64,000 nucleotides of DNA from Micromonospora sp. MW-13 (GTDB lineage: Bacteria; Actinomycetota; Actinomycetes; Mycobacteriales; Micromonosporaceae), in the NCBI RefSeq assembly GCF_003434305.1, contig NZ_QKKX01000009.1:62001-126000 (forward strand), read 5' to 3'. Below the pieces are notes generated by a model. It saw nothing but the letters and a program-made list of their open reading frames with translations. It was not told the origin of the DNA and searched no databases. The position numbers were made by a program, and so were the translations under genes. Below, piece by piece: positions 1 to 7,694 of the stretch. Position 1 is the first letter of the stretch, and the number at the start of each line of letters is the position of its first letter.

Positions 1-21
1 GCATCCAGAGAACCTGGCCGT

Positions 22-768
22 TCACGACAGGTGCCAGCCGCCGTCGACGTTGAGCGCCTGTCCGGTGATGAATCCTGCTGTGGGGGAGAGCAGGAAGGCG
101 ACGACGGCGGCCACATCCGCAGGCTGGCCACGACGCTTGATGCACTGCCGGTCGAGTTGGCGTTGCACCATGGCGGCGTGGTCGTCGACGACGGTGTGCT
201 CGGCGGGGACCTCGATCGAACCCGGGCGCACCGTGTTGACGGTGATGTTGTTCGGGCCGAGTTCACGGGCCAGGGCCCGGACGAGGCCTTCGAGCCCGTT
301 CTTGGCCACGATGTAGCCGGCCAGGTCGATGCGGCCGAGTTGGGTCAGGATCGAGGAGACGGCCACGATGCGGCCGCGGCCGTTCGCGATCAGGGCGGGC
401 GTGACGGCGCGGATGCACGCGGCGTGGGTGACCAGGTTGAGTTCGAGTTGACTGCGGAACGTGTCCAGGTGCATTTCGTGCCAGGGGATTCGGGGGTATG
501 CGCCAGCGTTGGTGACCACGGCAACCAGCTGGTCGGCGTGGGCATCGACTGCGGATTGGAACAGCGCCTGTGTCCGGGACCGTGTCAGGTCGCCGATGAC
601 CGTGCTCGTGCGTGCGCCGCGCTGGTGGGCCGCCTCGACTACCGCCCCGAGGTCGTCATCGTCGTGGCCGTGGGCCAGAACCAGGTCGAAGTCGGCAGCG
701 AGACGGGCGGCGATCGCGGCCCCGATGCCGCCGCCGGCCCCGGTCACGATCGCGACATCACGATTCAT
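22..768 (-). CDS. SDR family NAD(P)-dependent oxidoreductase
   Basis: Short-chain dehydrogenase/reductase of 248 residues, the usual length for a classical SDR. The N-terminal cofactor motif TGAGGGIG (residues 9-16), an NAG motif near residue 87, the catalytic Ser (VSS) and the Y-x-x-x-K pair (YIVAK) are all visible, followed by a PGSIEVP segment and a C-terminal GQALNVDGG typical of FabG-like enzymes. It should reduce or oxidise a carbonyl/hydroxyl group with NAD(P)H in the cytoplasm; the substrate cannot be read. It is the last gene of a six-gene minus-strand cassette and its ATG overlaps the end of the phosphotransferase gene by 11 bp, so it is probably co-translated with it. A role in the pathway of the neighbouring kinase and phosphoribosyltransferase is inferred from position only. 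Confidence 0.9.
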   Translation of the reverse strand: MNRDVAIVTGAGGGIGAAIAARLAADFDLVLAHGHDDDDLGAVVEAAHQRGARTSTVIGDLTRSRTQALFQSAVDAHADQLVAVVTNAGAYPRIPWHEMHLDTFRSQLELNLVTHAACIRAVTPALIANGRGRIVAVSSILTQLGRIDLAGYIVAKNGLEGLVRALARELGPNNITVNTVRPGSIEVPAEHTVVDDHAAMVQRQLDRQCIKRRGQPADVAAVVAFLLSPTAGFITGQALNVDGGWHLS

Positions 769-1894
769 GGACTGTCCTCCCAGGTGTCGTGGTGAGTCCC
801 AGCAACTGGGCCAGGTCGGCTTCGGGCGCGTAGAGGTCTGCGAGCAAGCCGATCGACAACGCGGCGTCCGACGGCTCCATCTGGTGCAGCGGGTAGACGG
901 CCAGCAGACGCATGGCGAGGTACGGCCGTAGCCACGTGAGCAGGTCGGTGCCGATGCTGGTGGCGAGTGGTCGGGCGAACTGGCCGAGGTAGCGGGCGAT
1001 GGTGTGTTGGCGCGCTGCCGAGGGCCGGTGCTGGTAGTCGATCGCGATCGTCCGGGCCGACAGCCTCGCCAGTCGGACCTGTGGTCTGACGGCGTCGGTG
1101 ATTGCCCGCCGGTGGTCGGCGAAGGCTCCGGGGTTGTAGCGCGGCACGAGCCATGCGGCGTGTAGCCGTTGGTACCAGAGGAAGCAGGCGATCTCCCCCG
1201 CGAGGGAGTTGAGGCCGGCGGTGTCGTAGTCGAACCAGACGGGTCGGTTCTGGTCGTCCAGGCCGATGTTGACGTCGGTGGGATCGCCCTGGGTCGTCGC
1301 TGCCCATGTCTGCTGGTCCGGGTGCAGGGCGGTGCGGAGATCGGTGACCAGTGCGTCGAAGTCGAGTCGTCGAGGCTGTCCGTTGATGACGAGGGTCGTC
1401 TCGTGTAGGTCGCTGCAGCGGATGGCGGACCTGTCGGGCATCGTCAGCAGGTTGGGGTTGTGGCCGTAGTACAGGTCGAGCCGGCCGCCGGGTTGGGCAC
1501 GGTCGCGATAGAGCTTGCCGATGGTCTGGGAGGCGGGCAGGTGACGCATCGTGGTGCCGATGACGTGCCGGTAGTGGTCGAGGATGGCGTCGAGCCCGTG
1601 GTCGAGGTTGGCAAGGTCTCCGACGTCGCCGGCCGTGATGGCGTCCAGGAGCAGGCCGGTGTCGGGCTGGTCGGGCCGGTGCCGGTCGTACACGGTCAGG
1701 GTCCAACGGCCGATGCGGTGGTGCGCGTGTAGGGCGGGGAGCGGATAGTGGTGCTGTATCCGCCGGTACCCGGCGATCTCGGCGGCAGCCTCGGCAGGAT
1801 TCGGGTTGGCCTTGACGAACAGTCGGCGTGCGCCGACATTGAGATGGAAGGTGTGGTTCGCGGTGAACCGCCGGTGGCGGGCGACGCGGATCAC
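758..1894 (-). CDS. Aminoglycoside phosphotransferase (APH)-like kinase
   Basis: A 378-residue protein with features of the APH/choline-kinase fold: an N-terminal lobe with a FVKAN strand (likely ATP-anchoring Lys), a catalytic-loop-like GDPTDVNIG and a metal-binding-like WFDYDTAG. The canonical HxDxxxxN loop is altered because the His is replaced. The GTG start at 1894 overlaps the stop of the GT9 gene as GTGA, which decides the start over longer frames; the residues encoded upstream are Arg-rich and look non-coding. It probably phosphorylates a hydroxyl group on a small molecule, in the cytoplasm. Its position between a glycosyltransferase and an SDR suggests a step in a shared pathway; the substrate is unknown and antibiotic resistance should not be assumed. 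Confidence 0.8.
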   Translation of the reverse strand: MIRVARHRRFTANHTFHLNVGARRLFVKANPNPAEAAAEIAGYRRIQHHYPLPALHAHHRIGRWTLTVYDRHRPDQPDTGLLLDAITAGDVGDLANLDHGLDAILDHYRHVIGTTMRHLPASQTIGKLYRDRAQPGGRLDLYYGHNPNLLTMPDRSAIRCSDLHETTLVINGQPRRLDFDALVTDLRTALHPDQQTWAATTQGDPTDVNIGLDDQNRPVWFDYDTAGLNSLAGEIACFLWYQRLHAAWLVPRYNPGAFADHRRAITDAVRPQVRLARLSARTIAIDYQHRPSAARQHTIARYLGQFARPLATSIGTDLLTWLRPYLAMRLLAVYPLHQMEPSDAALSIGLLADLYAPEADLAQLLGLTTTPGRTVHES

Positions 1895-2988
1895 GAGTCC
1901 CACCAGCCAACGCACCGGCCGGCGAAACGCGCGATCAGTTCGGCCGGTACGGCTTGCAGGTCGCTGGCGGTGGACCAGACGGTGTCGTCGTAGCCGTCCC
2001 GGACTGGGCACGCGTCGGCGATGGACATGAGCTGCGAGAACGGCGTCGCCACGGCGTGGTGACGGGCTGAGCCGGTAGTCCACTTGGTGTGCGCGTGCCG
2101 TCCGTACAGGCCGACGACGGTAGGCCCGGTACCGTCCGGTCTTTCGGTGAGGGCGGCGAGGTGGGTCAGGCCGGTGTCGTTGCCGACGACCAGTTCGGCG
2201 GTAGCGAACAGATCGACGCAGTCCACGGCCGTCGGACCGTGGAAGACCTCGATCTGCGCGATGGGCGGTGGTGCCGCTCGGTCCGGCGCGGCGATCAGGG
2301 CGAACCGCCAGGGTGCGTCAGGTCGGTGAGCAGTGAGGCAGCGCGCGATTGCCGCGAAGTTCGCGATGCCGTAGTCCTTGCGCTCTGGCCGGCTGGTGGT
2401 GGACACGAAGAGGACGTGGTAGGGCGTCGGTGTTTGCTCCGTGGAGCGGAACCGTGGGCACGGGTCGCTGTCAGCAGGCAGCCGTACCCCGAGGGTCTGC
2501 TCGATGTCGAGGTAGTAGCGCATCGGCAGCGTGGCGTGTACCTGGAGGACGTTGGCGTCGACGATGTCGAGCCTCGTCGGCGGGATCTCGGGAACGGCGT
2601 CGAAGGTGCGCGGTGTCGGGCTTTCGGTGCCGATCGAGTGGTGGCCGTTCGCGGAGGTGACGGTGAGCGGCAGGGTGCATCGGGCGAGGAGATCCGCGCG
2701 GGGGCCGACGTATGCCGGCTGCGGGTACCGGTCGCGGGTGGCCTCGTGGAGAGCCTGCGCCAGGGCGAGACCCAGCAGTACATCGCCGAGCCCTCGTGCG
2801 CCGAGGTCGAGGTGCCAGCCGCTTTCGTGCACCGCGTCGAGGGCGGCATTCGGTGGTGGCAGCTCTCCCGCAGCCCGCCGGTACGGCAGGAGCCGGCCAA
2901 GCGGGGCCCGATTGCGCCGGACGAGCGTCGGTCCGCCCCGCCAACAGGTCGGGCTGTCGGTGTCGGTCAGAGCGTGGTCAGTACGCAC
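1891..2988 (-). CDS. Glycosyltransferase family 9-like protein
   Basis: A 365-residue protein resembling family 9 glycosyltransferases (the heptosyltransferase fold). The N-terminal half has a Gly-rich motif (GARGLGDVLLG), and the C-terminal half has FVSTTSRPERKDY and the nucleotide-sugar-binding segment VVGNDTGLTHLAA. The GTG start at 2988 lies 22 bp inside the end of the phosphoribosyltransferase gene; the longer upstream frame is antisense-like and Arg-rich. Family members transfer a sugar from a nucleotide donor, classically ADP-heptose. Actinomycetes have no LPS, so the acceptor here is probably a small molecule or another surface glycan. The stop overlaps the next start (GTGA), so the gene is translationally coupled to the APH-like kinase. 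Confidence 0.8.
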   Translation of the reverse strand: MRTDHALTDTDSPTCWRGGPTLVRRNRAPLGRLLPYRRAAGELPPPNAALDAVHESGWHLDLGARGLGDVLLGLALAQALHEATRDRYPQPAYVGPRADLLARCTLPLTVTSANGHHSIGTESPTPRTFDAVPEIPPTRLDIVDANVLQVHATLPMRYYLDIEQTLGVRLPADSDPCPRFRSTEQTPTPYHVLFVSTTSRPERKDYGIANFAAIARCLTAHRPDAPWRFALIAAPDRAAPPPIAQIEVFHGPTAVDCVDLFATAELVVGNDTGLTHLAALTERPDGTGPTVVGLYGRHAHTKWTTGSARHHAVATPFSQLMSIADACPVRDGYDDTVWSTASDLQAVPAELIARFAGRCVGWWDS

Positions 2989-3521
2989 AGCGGGACCTCG
3001 TGTTGTTCGAGCAGCTCCCGCCCGTCTCCGGTCGTGTCCTCGACCAGACAGAGCACGCCTGTGACATCGGCTCCGGCACTGCGGAGCGCGGTGACGAGGT
3101 TGGTGAGGGTGAGCCCGGTCGTGATCTCGTCGTCCACGATGAGGACGCGCTGACCCTTGAAGCGGCCGTAGGCGAACACCTCCAGTCGGCGGGCGTGAGG
3201 TTCGTGGAAGACGAGCTTCTCCGGCAGGTCGAGGTTGACCTTCCAGGCGATGCGGTAGTGGCTGCCGCTCGCCCAGGAGACCGCGAGCGTGGGGATGATG
3301 CCGCCAGCGTCCAGGCCGAGCAGCACGTCGTGCGGCCGGTAGGCGGGATGCTCGCACCAAAGCCGCCAGAGGTTGTCACCGGCGGCCATCACCTGATCCG
3401 GCGCGGTGTCACTGCGGACACCGTCGAGTTCGTGAACGATCCTGACCGGGCGGGTGGTGTCGCCGACTCCGAGTCGGGCTACTCGGTCGGCGGTGATCGC
3501 CTTACGTGCGGTGGCCGTCAT
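2967..3521 (-). CDS. Phosphoribosyltransferase-domain protein
   Basis: A type I phosphoribosyltransferase of about 184 residues. The PRPP-binding loop VLIVDDEITTGLT (about residues 127-138) is intact, and a GLDAGGIIP segment near residue 69 fits the pyrophosphate-binding loop. Such enzymes move a base or related group onto or off PRPP; the base here is unknown. An in-frame ATG at 3542 would add seven residues (MEGRRKP), but the ATG at 3521 has the better purine-rich stretch (AAGGACGACGGAAG) upstream. Either start lies inside the end of the kinase-nucleotidyltransferase gene (20 or 41 bp overlap), so the genes are translationally coupled. The pairing with a nucleotide-kinase-like protein suggests a nucleotide or ribosyl-phosphate chemistry. 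Confidence 0.85.
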   Translation of the reverse strand: MTATARKAITADRVARLGVGDTTRPVRIVHELDGVRSDTAPDQVMAAGDNLWRLWCEHPAYRPHDVLLGLDAGGIIPTLAVSWASGSHYRIAWKVNLDLPEKLVFHEPHARRLEVFAYGRFKGQRVLIVDDEITTGLTLTNLVTALRSAGADVTGVLCLVEDTTGDGRELLEQHEVPLCVLTTL

Positions 3522-5412
3522 TGGCTTCCGTCGTCCTTCCATGGTCGCGGGTGTGGCCGAGGGTCTCGTCGTAGGCCAGCAGGTCGCTGGCGGCGCGGCG
3601 GATTCGTTCCGTGAGTTCGTTGTCCGAGCGCCAGTCGGCGTGACTGGCGTCGGTGACCGAGGGCAGGTCGACGCGGGCGGAGGGATGTCGGCCGGCGAAG
3701 GCCCGGCGGACTTCGTCGCTGGCGTCGAGGTCGATGCCGTCCGCTCGGAGCATGATCTTCATGGCGAGGACGACGTGCTTGTAGAGCGCCCTGACATCGG
3801 TGTCGGGTCGGGCGGCCAGCCGCCGCAGCGTCATGACGACCAGCGGTAGGTCACCGCAGGCAGCGCACTCGTCGGCGGCCCGGTCGAGGACATGGAGTAC
3901 GAGACCGGGTCGGCGATACAGCACTCCCCGGCCGTCGTGCGCGATCTGCCGCAGCGCGTAGAGCAGGCGTGGTGGCAGCCTGCCGGTGCGCGCCTCGTTG
4001 GTGGTGAACGCCGACAGCGCGATCTTCGCCCCGTCCGGGCCGGTGGGTGGGAGCGATCGGTTGGCGAGCCAACGCACCGGAAGGGTGTCCCGGACGACGA
4101 GGACATCCACGTCGCTCCAGCCCGGCTGCCAGTTTCCGTAGGCCAGGCTTCCGGTCACCGCGACCAGTGCCGTCTCGTCGTCGACCAACTCGGCGGCGTA
4201 GGCGGCGAGGAAAGGTTGCAGGGCCGCCGGCACCGGAGTCTCACGTTGTGGCGGGTGTCGGTCGCCGGTAGCGCGGTGAACCAGCTCGGCGACCGCTCGT
4301 TTCAGGGCGAGGAGGCTGCCCGTGTTGTCGACGACGGAGTCGGCGATCGCCGCGATGCGCTCGGCGCCCCGGTTCTGCTTCGTCGCGTCCCGAGACGCTA
4401 GCGAATCGGGTGATTCTTCGCCACGGGCCAGACGCACTGCCGGCGGCGCATCGAGATAGATGATCTGGCAGCGATCTCCCCAGATCTGCCGTACATGCCT
4501 GGTTGCTTCGAAGCGATGCGCGCTTTCGACGCTGATCCGGTGGGAGCCGGGATTGAGCGCGGCGAAGCGGAGGATCTCCTCGGACAGCATCCGTGCCTCG
4601 GTCAGCTCATCCCACGCCTGGTACGGGTCGGTCACGCCGACCCGGTCGGCCGCAAGGCGGAGCAGATATCCGATCTTCAGCCGCGTGACGGCGTGCTCGG
4701 TACGGAGTAACTCCCCGACGGTGCTCTTTCCGCTCTCGGACATGCCGGCGAGGACCCAGAGCCGGTCGACGCGATCCGGAGCCAGCAGTGTGACGGGCAC
4801 GCCGAAGCGGGCGACGGCCTCGCGAACCTCACGCTGAACATCGAGCAGTGGCCGATCACCACGCACGATCAACCGGTGGTAGTCCCCTCGATGGACTTGG
4901 AGCTCGATGGCTTCGGCTAGTTGGCGCTGGTAGGCGGCGTACTGATCGGATGCGGGAGCCCGGTCCCGGGCCAACGCCTGCCGCGCCTCGACAGAAGGAT
5001 CAGGATCGTGCCGCAGCAGGATGTGGAGTTCGCGTCTGTCGACGGGGAGGTATCGGAGCGCTCGGGCTTCTACCTCGGCAAGGGCCTCACCGATCGGCGT
5101 TCCGTCCTTCACCGCGGCCGTCGCCGCGCAGGTGGCGACGAGCATCGGGTAGCCCCGGTCCTCCAACGCCAACCTGCCGCCTCCCTGGCACCGGGCGGCG
5201 AAGGAACGGAACACGAGATCGACGTGCTCGTCAGTGGTGCTGTCGACGAACCACCATCGGCTGAAGTCGTCCCGTGACACCTCCGCCCACTGCGGGTCCC
5301 ACCGGTCGATGGTCCCGGTCAGGGTGATCCCCGGTGTCGCCGAGGCCAGCCACTGCGCATTCGTGGACTTGCCGACGTTGTCCGCACCGTTGAGCGTCAC
5401 CGCGACGTTCAT
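3502..5412 (-). CDS. Trimodular protein: two P-loop kinase domains plus nucleotidyltransferase
   Basis: A 636-residue fusion of three recognisable modules. Residues 1-210 form a thymidylate-kinase-like domain with P-loop GADNVGKS (9-16) and an LEDRGYP segment (83-89). Residues about 215-385 form a second nucleoside/adenylate-kinase-like domain with P-loop GMSESGKS (223-230). Residues about 395-630 form a nucleotidyltransferase of the pol-beta/KNT superfamily with the GS motif at 421-422 and the D-x-D metal site at 434/436, followed by a helical tail. The ATG at 5412 overlaps the DUF4254 stop as ATGA and fixes the start. This order of two kinases and a nucleotidyltransferase suggests sequential phosphorylation and nucleotidyl transfer to one substrate, but that is inference. 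I do not recognise the full-length architecture as a characterised enzyme. Confidence 0.8.
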   Translation of the reverse strand: MNVAVTLNGADNVGKSTNAQWLASATPGITLTGTIDRWDPQWAEVSRDDFSRWWFVDSTTDEHVDLVFRSFAARCQGGGRLALEDRGYPMLVATCAATAAVKDGTPIGEALAEVEARALRYLPVDRRELHILLRHDPDPSVEARQALARDRAPASDQYAAYQRQLAEAIELQVHRGDYHRLIVRGDRPLLDVQREVREAVARFGVPVTLLAPDRVDRLWVLAGMSESGKSTVGELLRTEHAVTRLKIGYLLRLAADRVGVTDPYQAWDELTEARMLSEEILRFAALNPGSHRISVESAHRFEATRHVRQIWGDRCQIIYLDAPPAVRLARGEESPDSLASRDATKQNRGAERIAAIADSVVDNTGSLLALKRAVAELVHRATGDRHPPQRETPVPAALQPFLAAYAAELVDDETALVAVTGSLAYGNWQPGWSDVDVLVVRDTLPVRWLANRSLPPTGPDGAKIALSAFTTNEARTGRLPPRLLYALRQIAHDGRGVLYRRPGLVLHVLDRAADECAACGDLPLVVMTLRRLAARPDTDVRALYKHVVLAMKIMLRADGIDLDASDEVRRAFAGRHPSARVDLPSVTDASHADWRSDNELTERIRRAASDLLAYDETLGHTRDHGRTTEANDGHRT

Positions 5413-5981
5413 CGGCGCTCGCCGTAGCTCTTGAGGGCACACCAACGAGGAATCCGTCGGCAACCCTCGCGAACATCCCGCACAAGATCGTCGTACGCAC
5501 GCGCCAGCTCCCGAAACTGCCGCAAAGCCGTATCGGCCTGGCTGGCGCTCCGTTCTTGCCCCTCGTGGTCGATCAGGCGTTGGCACCGCACCCAGGCAAT
5601 AGCCAACCGGTCGATGACCGAGCCGATCGTCTCGGTGTGCAGCGGTCCGGTACCCGGATCATCGAGCACGCGGTCGACCCACGTGTCGATCTCCGTGACC
5701 AGGTCCACCCGAACGCGGTTCAACAGATCGATGGACCGCTTCGCAGCGGCTACGACATGATCATCAGCGTTCGGATCCCGAGAGATCATCTCAGCTGACC
5801 ACTGGTCGCCGTGGTGCACGGCAAGTCGCCCGGAAGCCCGCAACGGGACCCGCCACGAAGACATCAAGCAGGCGGAGTCGTCCCGGAACGAGCCGATGAC
5901 CAGACCAGAGGCCGGGAGGACGTTCTGCCTGCCGAGCTGGCCTGCAGGGTTGGCCGAGTTAGTTACAGCATCAAGGGGCAC
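5409..5981 (-). CDS. DUF4254-family protein
   Basis: An all-helical protein of about 190 residues resembling DUF4254. Recognisable segments are HHGDQWSAEM, AAAKRSIDLLNRVR, the central LHTETIGSVIDRLA and a C-terminal YDDLVRDV...GCRRIP. The function of the family is unknown. I chose the GTG at 5981 because a GGAGG sits seven bases upstream; ATGs at 6011 and 5864 are alternatives, the first with no clear Shine-Dalgarno and the second probably too short. It is the first gene of the six-gene cassette and is joined to the kinase-nucleotidyltransferase gene by an ATGA overlap, so it is probably a dedicated partner of that enzyme. Confidence 0.75.
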   Translation of the reverse strand: MPLDAVTNSANPAGQLGRQNVLPASGLVIGSFRDDSACLMSSWRVPLRASGRLAVHHGDQWSAEMISRDPNADDHVVAAAKRSIDLLNRVRVDLVTEIDTWVDRVLDDPGTGPLHTETIGSVIDRLAIAWVRCQRLIDHEGQERSASQADTALRQFRELARAYDDLVRDVREGCRRIPRWCALKSYGERR

Positions 5982-6063
5982 GATGAAGCCTCCAATTGCC
6001 TCGTTCGGCATGCCGTGAAGCGAATCGATAGCGATAGCCGCATGGGGCAAATGCGCGTTGTCG

Positions 6064-6309
6064 TCACGCCGACCACCACGAGCCCGACACGGCGGTGCGG
6101 CGGGCACCGCACAACTCGGGACGGGATGCAGCGGGCGTGCGTCGGGGCAACCGCAGCGACCGGAAGAAGGTGCCCGTAGCCCGCTCGCGCGCGGGACACG
6201 GACTCGGTACATCGCAGGCCAAGCATCGGCCGTTGGCGCAGGACACGACGTGTCTTGCCAGAACGGCCTGCGCCTCCTCGATCTGCTCGCCGCCGAGATA
6301 CGTAGCCAT
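6064..6309 (-). CDS. Small Cys-rich conserved protein
   Basis: An 81-residue protein whose middle segment (SCANGRCLACDV then PCPARERA) has four closely spaced cysteines followed by an Arg-rich RLPRRTPAASRPEL stretch. Small proteins of this look are familiar next to actinomycete regulators, but I cannot name a function. The four cysteines could bind a metal. A GGGGAG immediately upstream of the ATG at 6309 supports the start. It reads towards the DUF4254 gene 83 bp away and could be the first member of the same transcript. No domain can be assigned by eye beyond the Cys cluster. Confidence 0.5.
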   Translation of the reverse strand: MATYLGGEQIEEAQAVLARHVVSCANGRCLACDVPSPCPARERATGTFFRSLRLPRRTPAASRPELCGARRTAVSGSWWSA

Positions 6310-6436
6310 GACTCCCCACTTCTCTTTCTGATCGGCGCGGCGGCGGCGAGCGGGTCACGCGAGCTGGCTCCAGCCGACACCGATCGCCGCCGCCGTTACC
6401 AAGGACCCAACGGCTTGGCCGCTGCGGCGCCGACCG

Positions 6437-7038
6437 TCACATCCCTCGATCGAGAACTCGGTTGATCGCCATGTCGGGCCGCTGCCGAGGCCTGTAGACG
6501 GTGAAGTAACGCAGCGCGACGGCGCTGAGCGGGCTGTCAGCTCGCCGGGCGTACGCGAGACATAGCTGCTCCGCAGCCAGTTTGCTTACCCCATAGGGGG
6601 AGACCGGGCAGGTGGGGTCGTCTTCGCGGCTGGGCCGGTCGGCCGGACCGTAGACGCTCGACGACGAGGCGACGATCAGCCGGCGCACCCCCTGGCGGGT
6701 GCAGGCCTCCAGCAACCGGTGTGTGCCGAGCACGTTGGTCTGGGTGTAGTCGAGAACTCGCGACTCCACGACGGCCGTACACCCGGCCGCGCGGCGAGAT
6801 GGAAGACGGTGTCGCAGCCAGCCACCACGTCGTCCAACTGGTCAACGGCCAAGTCCAGGCAGTACGGCGTGAACAGGGGACTGACGACCGCCTGGGCCAG
6901 GTTCTCGTCCGCGAGGGCGTGCTCACCGACCCGCCGCCGATCCAGGCCGACGACCCTGACTCCTCTGCCCAGTAGCGCGTCGACCAGGTGCGAGCCGATG
7001 AAGCCGGCCGCTCCGGTGACCAAGACACGAGACATCAT
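6437..7038 (-). pseudogene. Frameshifted and truncated NAD-dependent epimerase/dehydratase
   Basis: The first frame (from ATG 7038) starts with the Rossmann motif VTGAAGFIGSHLVDAL and reaches FHLAARPGVRPSW, as in sugar-nucleotide epimerases. The sequence then loses frame near position 6755: the continuation NVLGTHRLLEA, SSSSVYG and YGVSKLAAEQL (with the Y-x-x-x-K catalytic pair) is in a second frame. One missing base explains the shift. The downstream frame stops at 6437 after VYRPRQRPDMAI, so about the last third of a normal epimerase of 310-340 residues is missing. The gene is therefore broken twice. It may once have supplied a nucleotide sugar to the adjacent GT9-containing cassette, which is inference. 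Confidence 0.8.
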
Positions 7039-7694
7039 CGCTGCTCCTCCCTTCCCGGGCTCTGCTCGAAGAGCCGACGCCAGACTTGGGTGTACAGGGG
7101 TGGGTCTACCTGGGGAAGCGTGGTCTGATCGATCACCGGCATAGCACCCGGTCGTTCGGATCTTGTCGAACCGGTGGCTGTCGTAGCGGCGTTACGGGAG
7201 ACGTACACCGTCATCGCGGTCCCGCTTCCGACCCGCCCATGCCGCGCCGTGATCGCCGAGGACGTGCGCCAGGTCTGCGGAGTCGGCCGCCGGCGTGGCG
7301 GACCCACCGGAAGACCGGCAGGCCCGCCACCGGGAGGCGGCGGCTGGGAGCACCCCGCCGATCACCCGCCTGCGCAGCCTCGACGGCGGTACGCAGGCGA
7401 GGAACCAACCTCACGGGACTTGCGCCGACAGCCATCACGACATCTGAACCCAGCTGGGGCGACGCCTTGTCAGTCCTGATCAGTACGTCCACCATGAACC
7501 CCATGCCGTTGACGGTCATCGGTGGACACCGGTGCCACCGGCAACGGCGGCGTTCGATGTCCAGCTCTAGCGAACCGTTCCCAGCCGTGGGCCGGTACCG
7601 TCCACTACCCGTCCAGTCGCAACCAGGTAGTGACGACCTGTAGCGGCAGTGGCTAGCGTGATCCACGTCGACAGGCGATGTCCGGAGGTGCGCG
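7039..7694. other. Intergenic region between divergent genes
   Basis: This 656-bp stretch separates the broken epimerase (leftward) from the XRE-TPR regulator (rightward). Open frames exist on both strands but they are Arg/Gly-rich with no recognisable motif or convincing ribosome-binding site. It ends with a GGAGG at 7684-7688 that serves the regulator. I see no RNA gene or repeat in it; it presumably holds the divergent promoters. Confidence 0.5.

Noticed and set aside
7035..7307. Minus-strand frame next to the epimerase remnant
   Set aside because: The composition is Arg/Thr-rich with no Shine-Dalgarno, motif or coupling to a neighbour.
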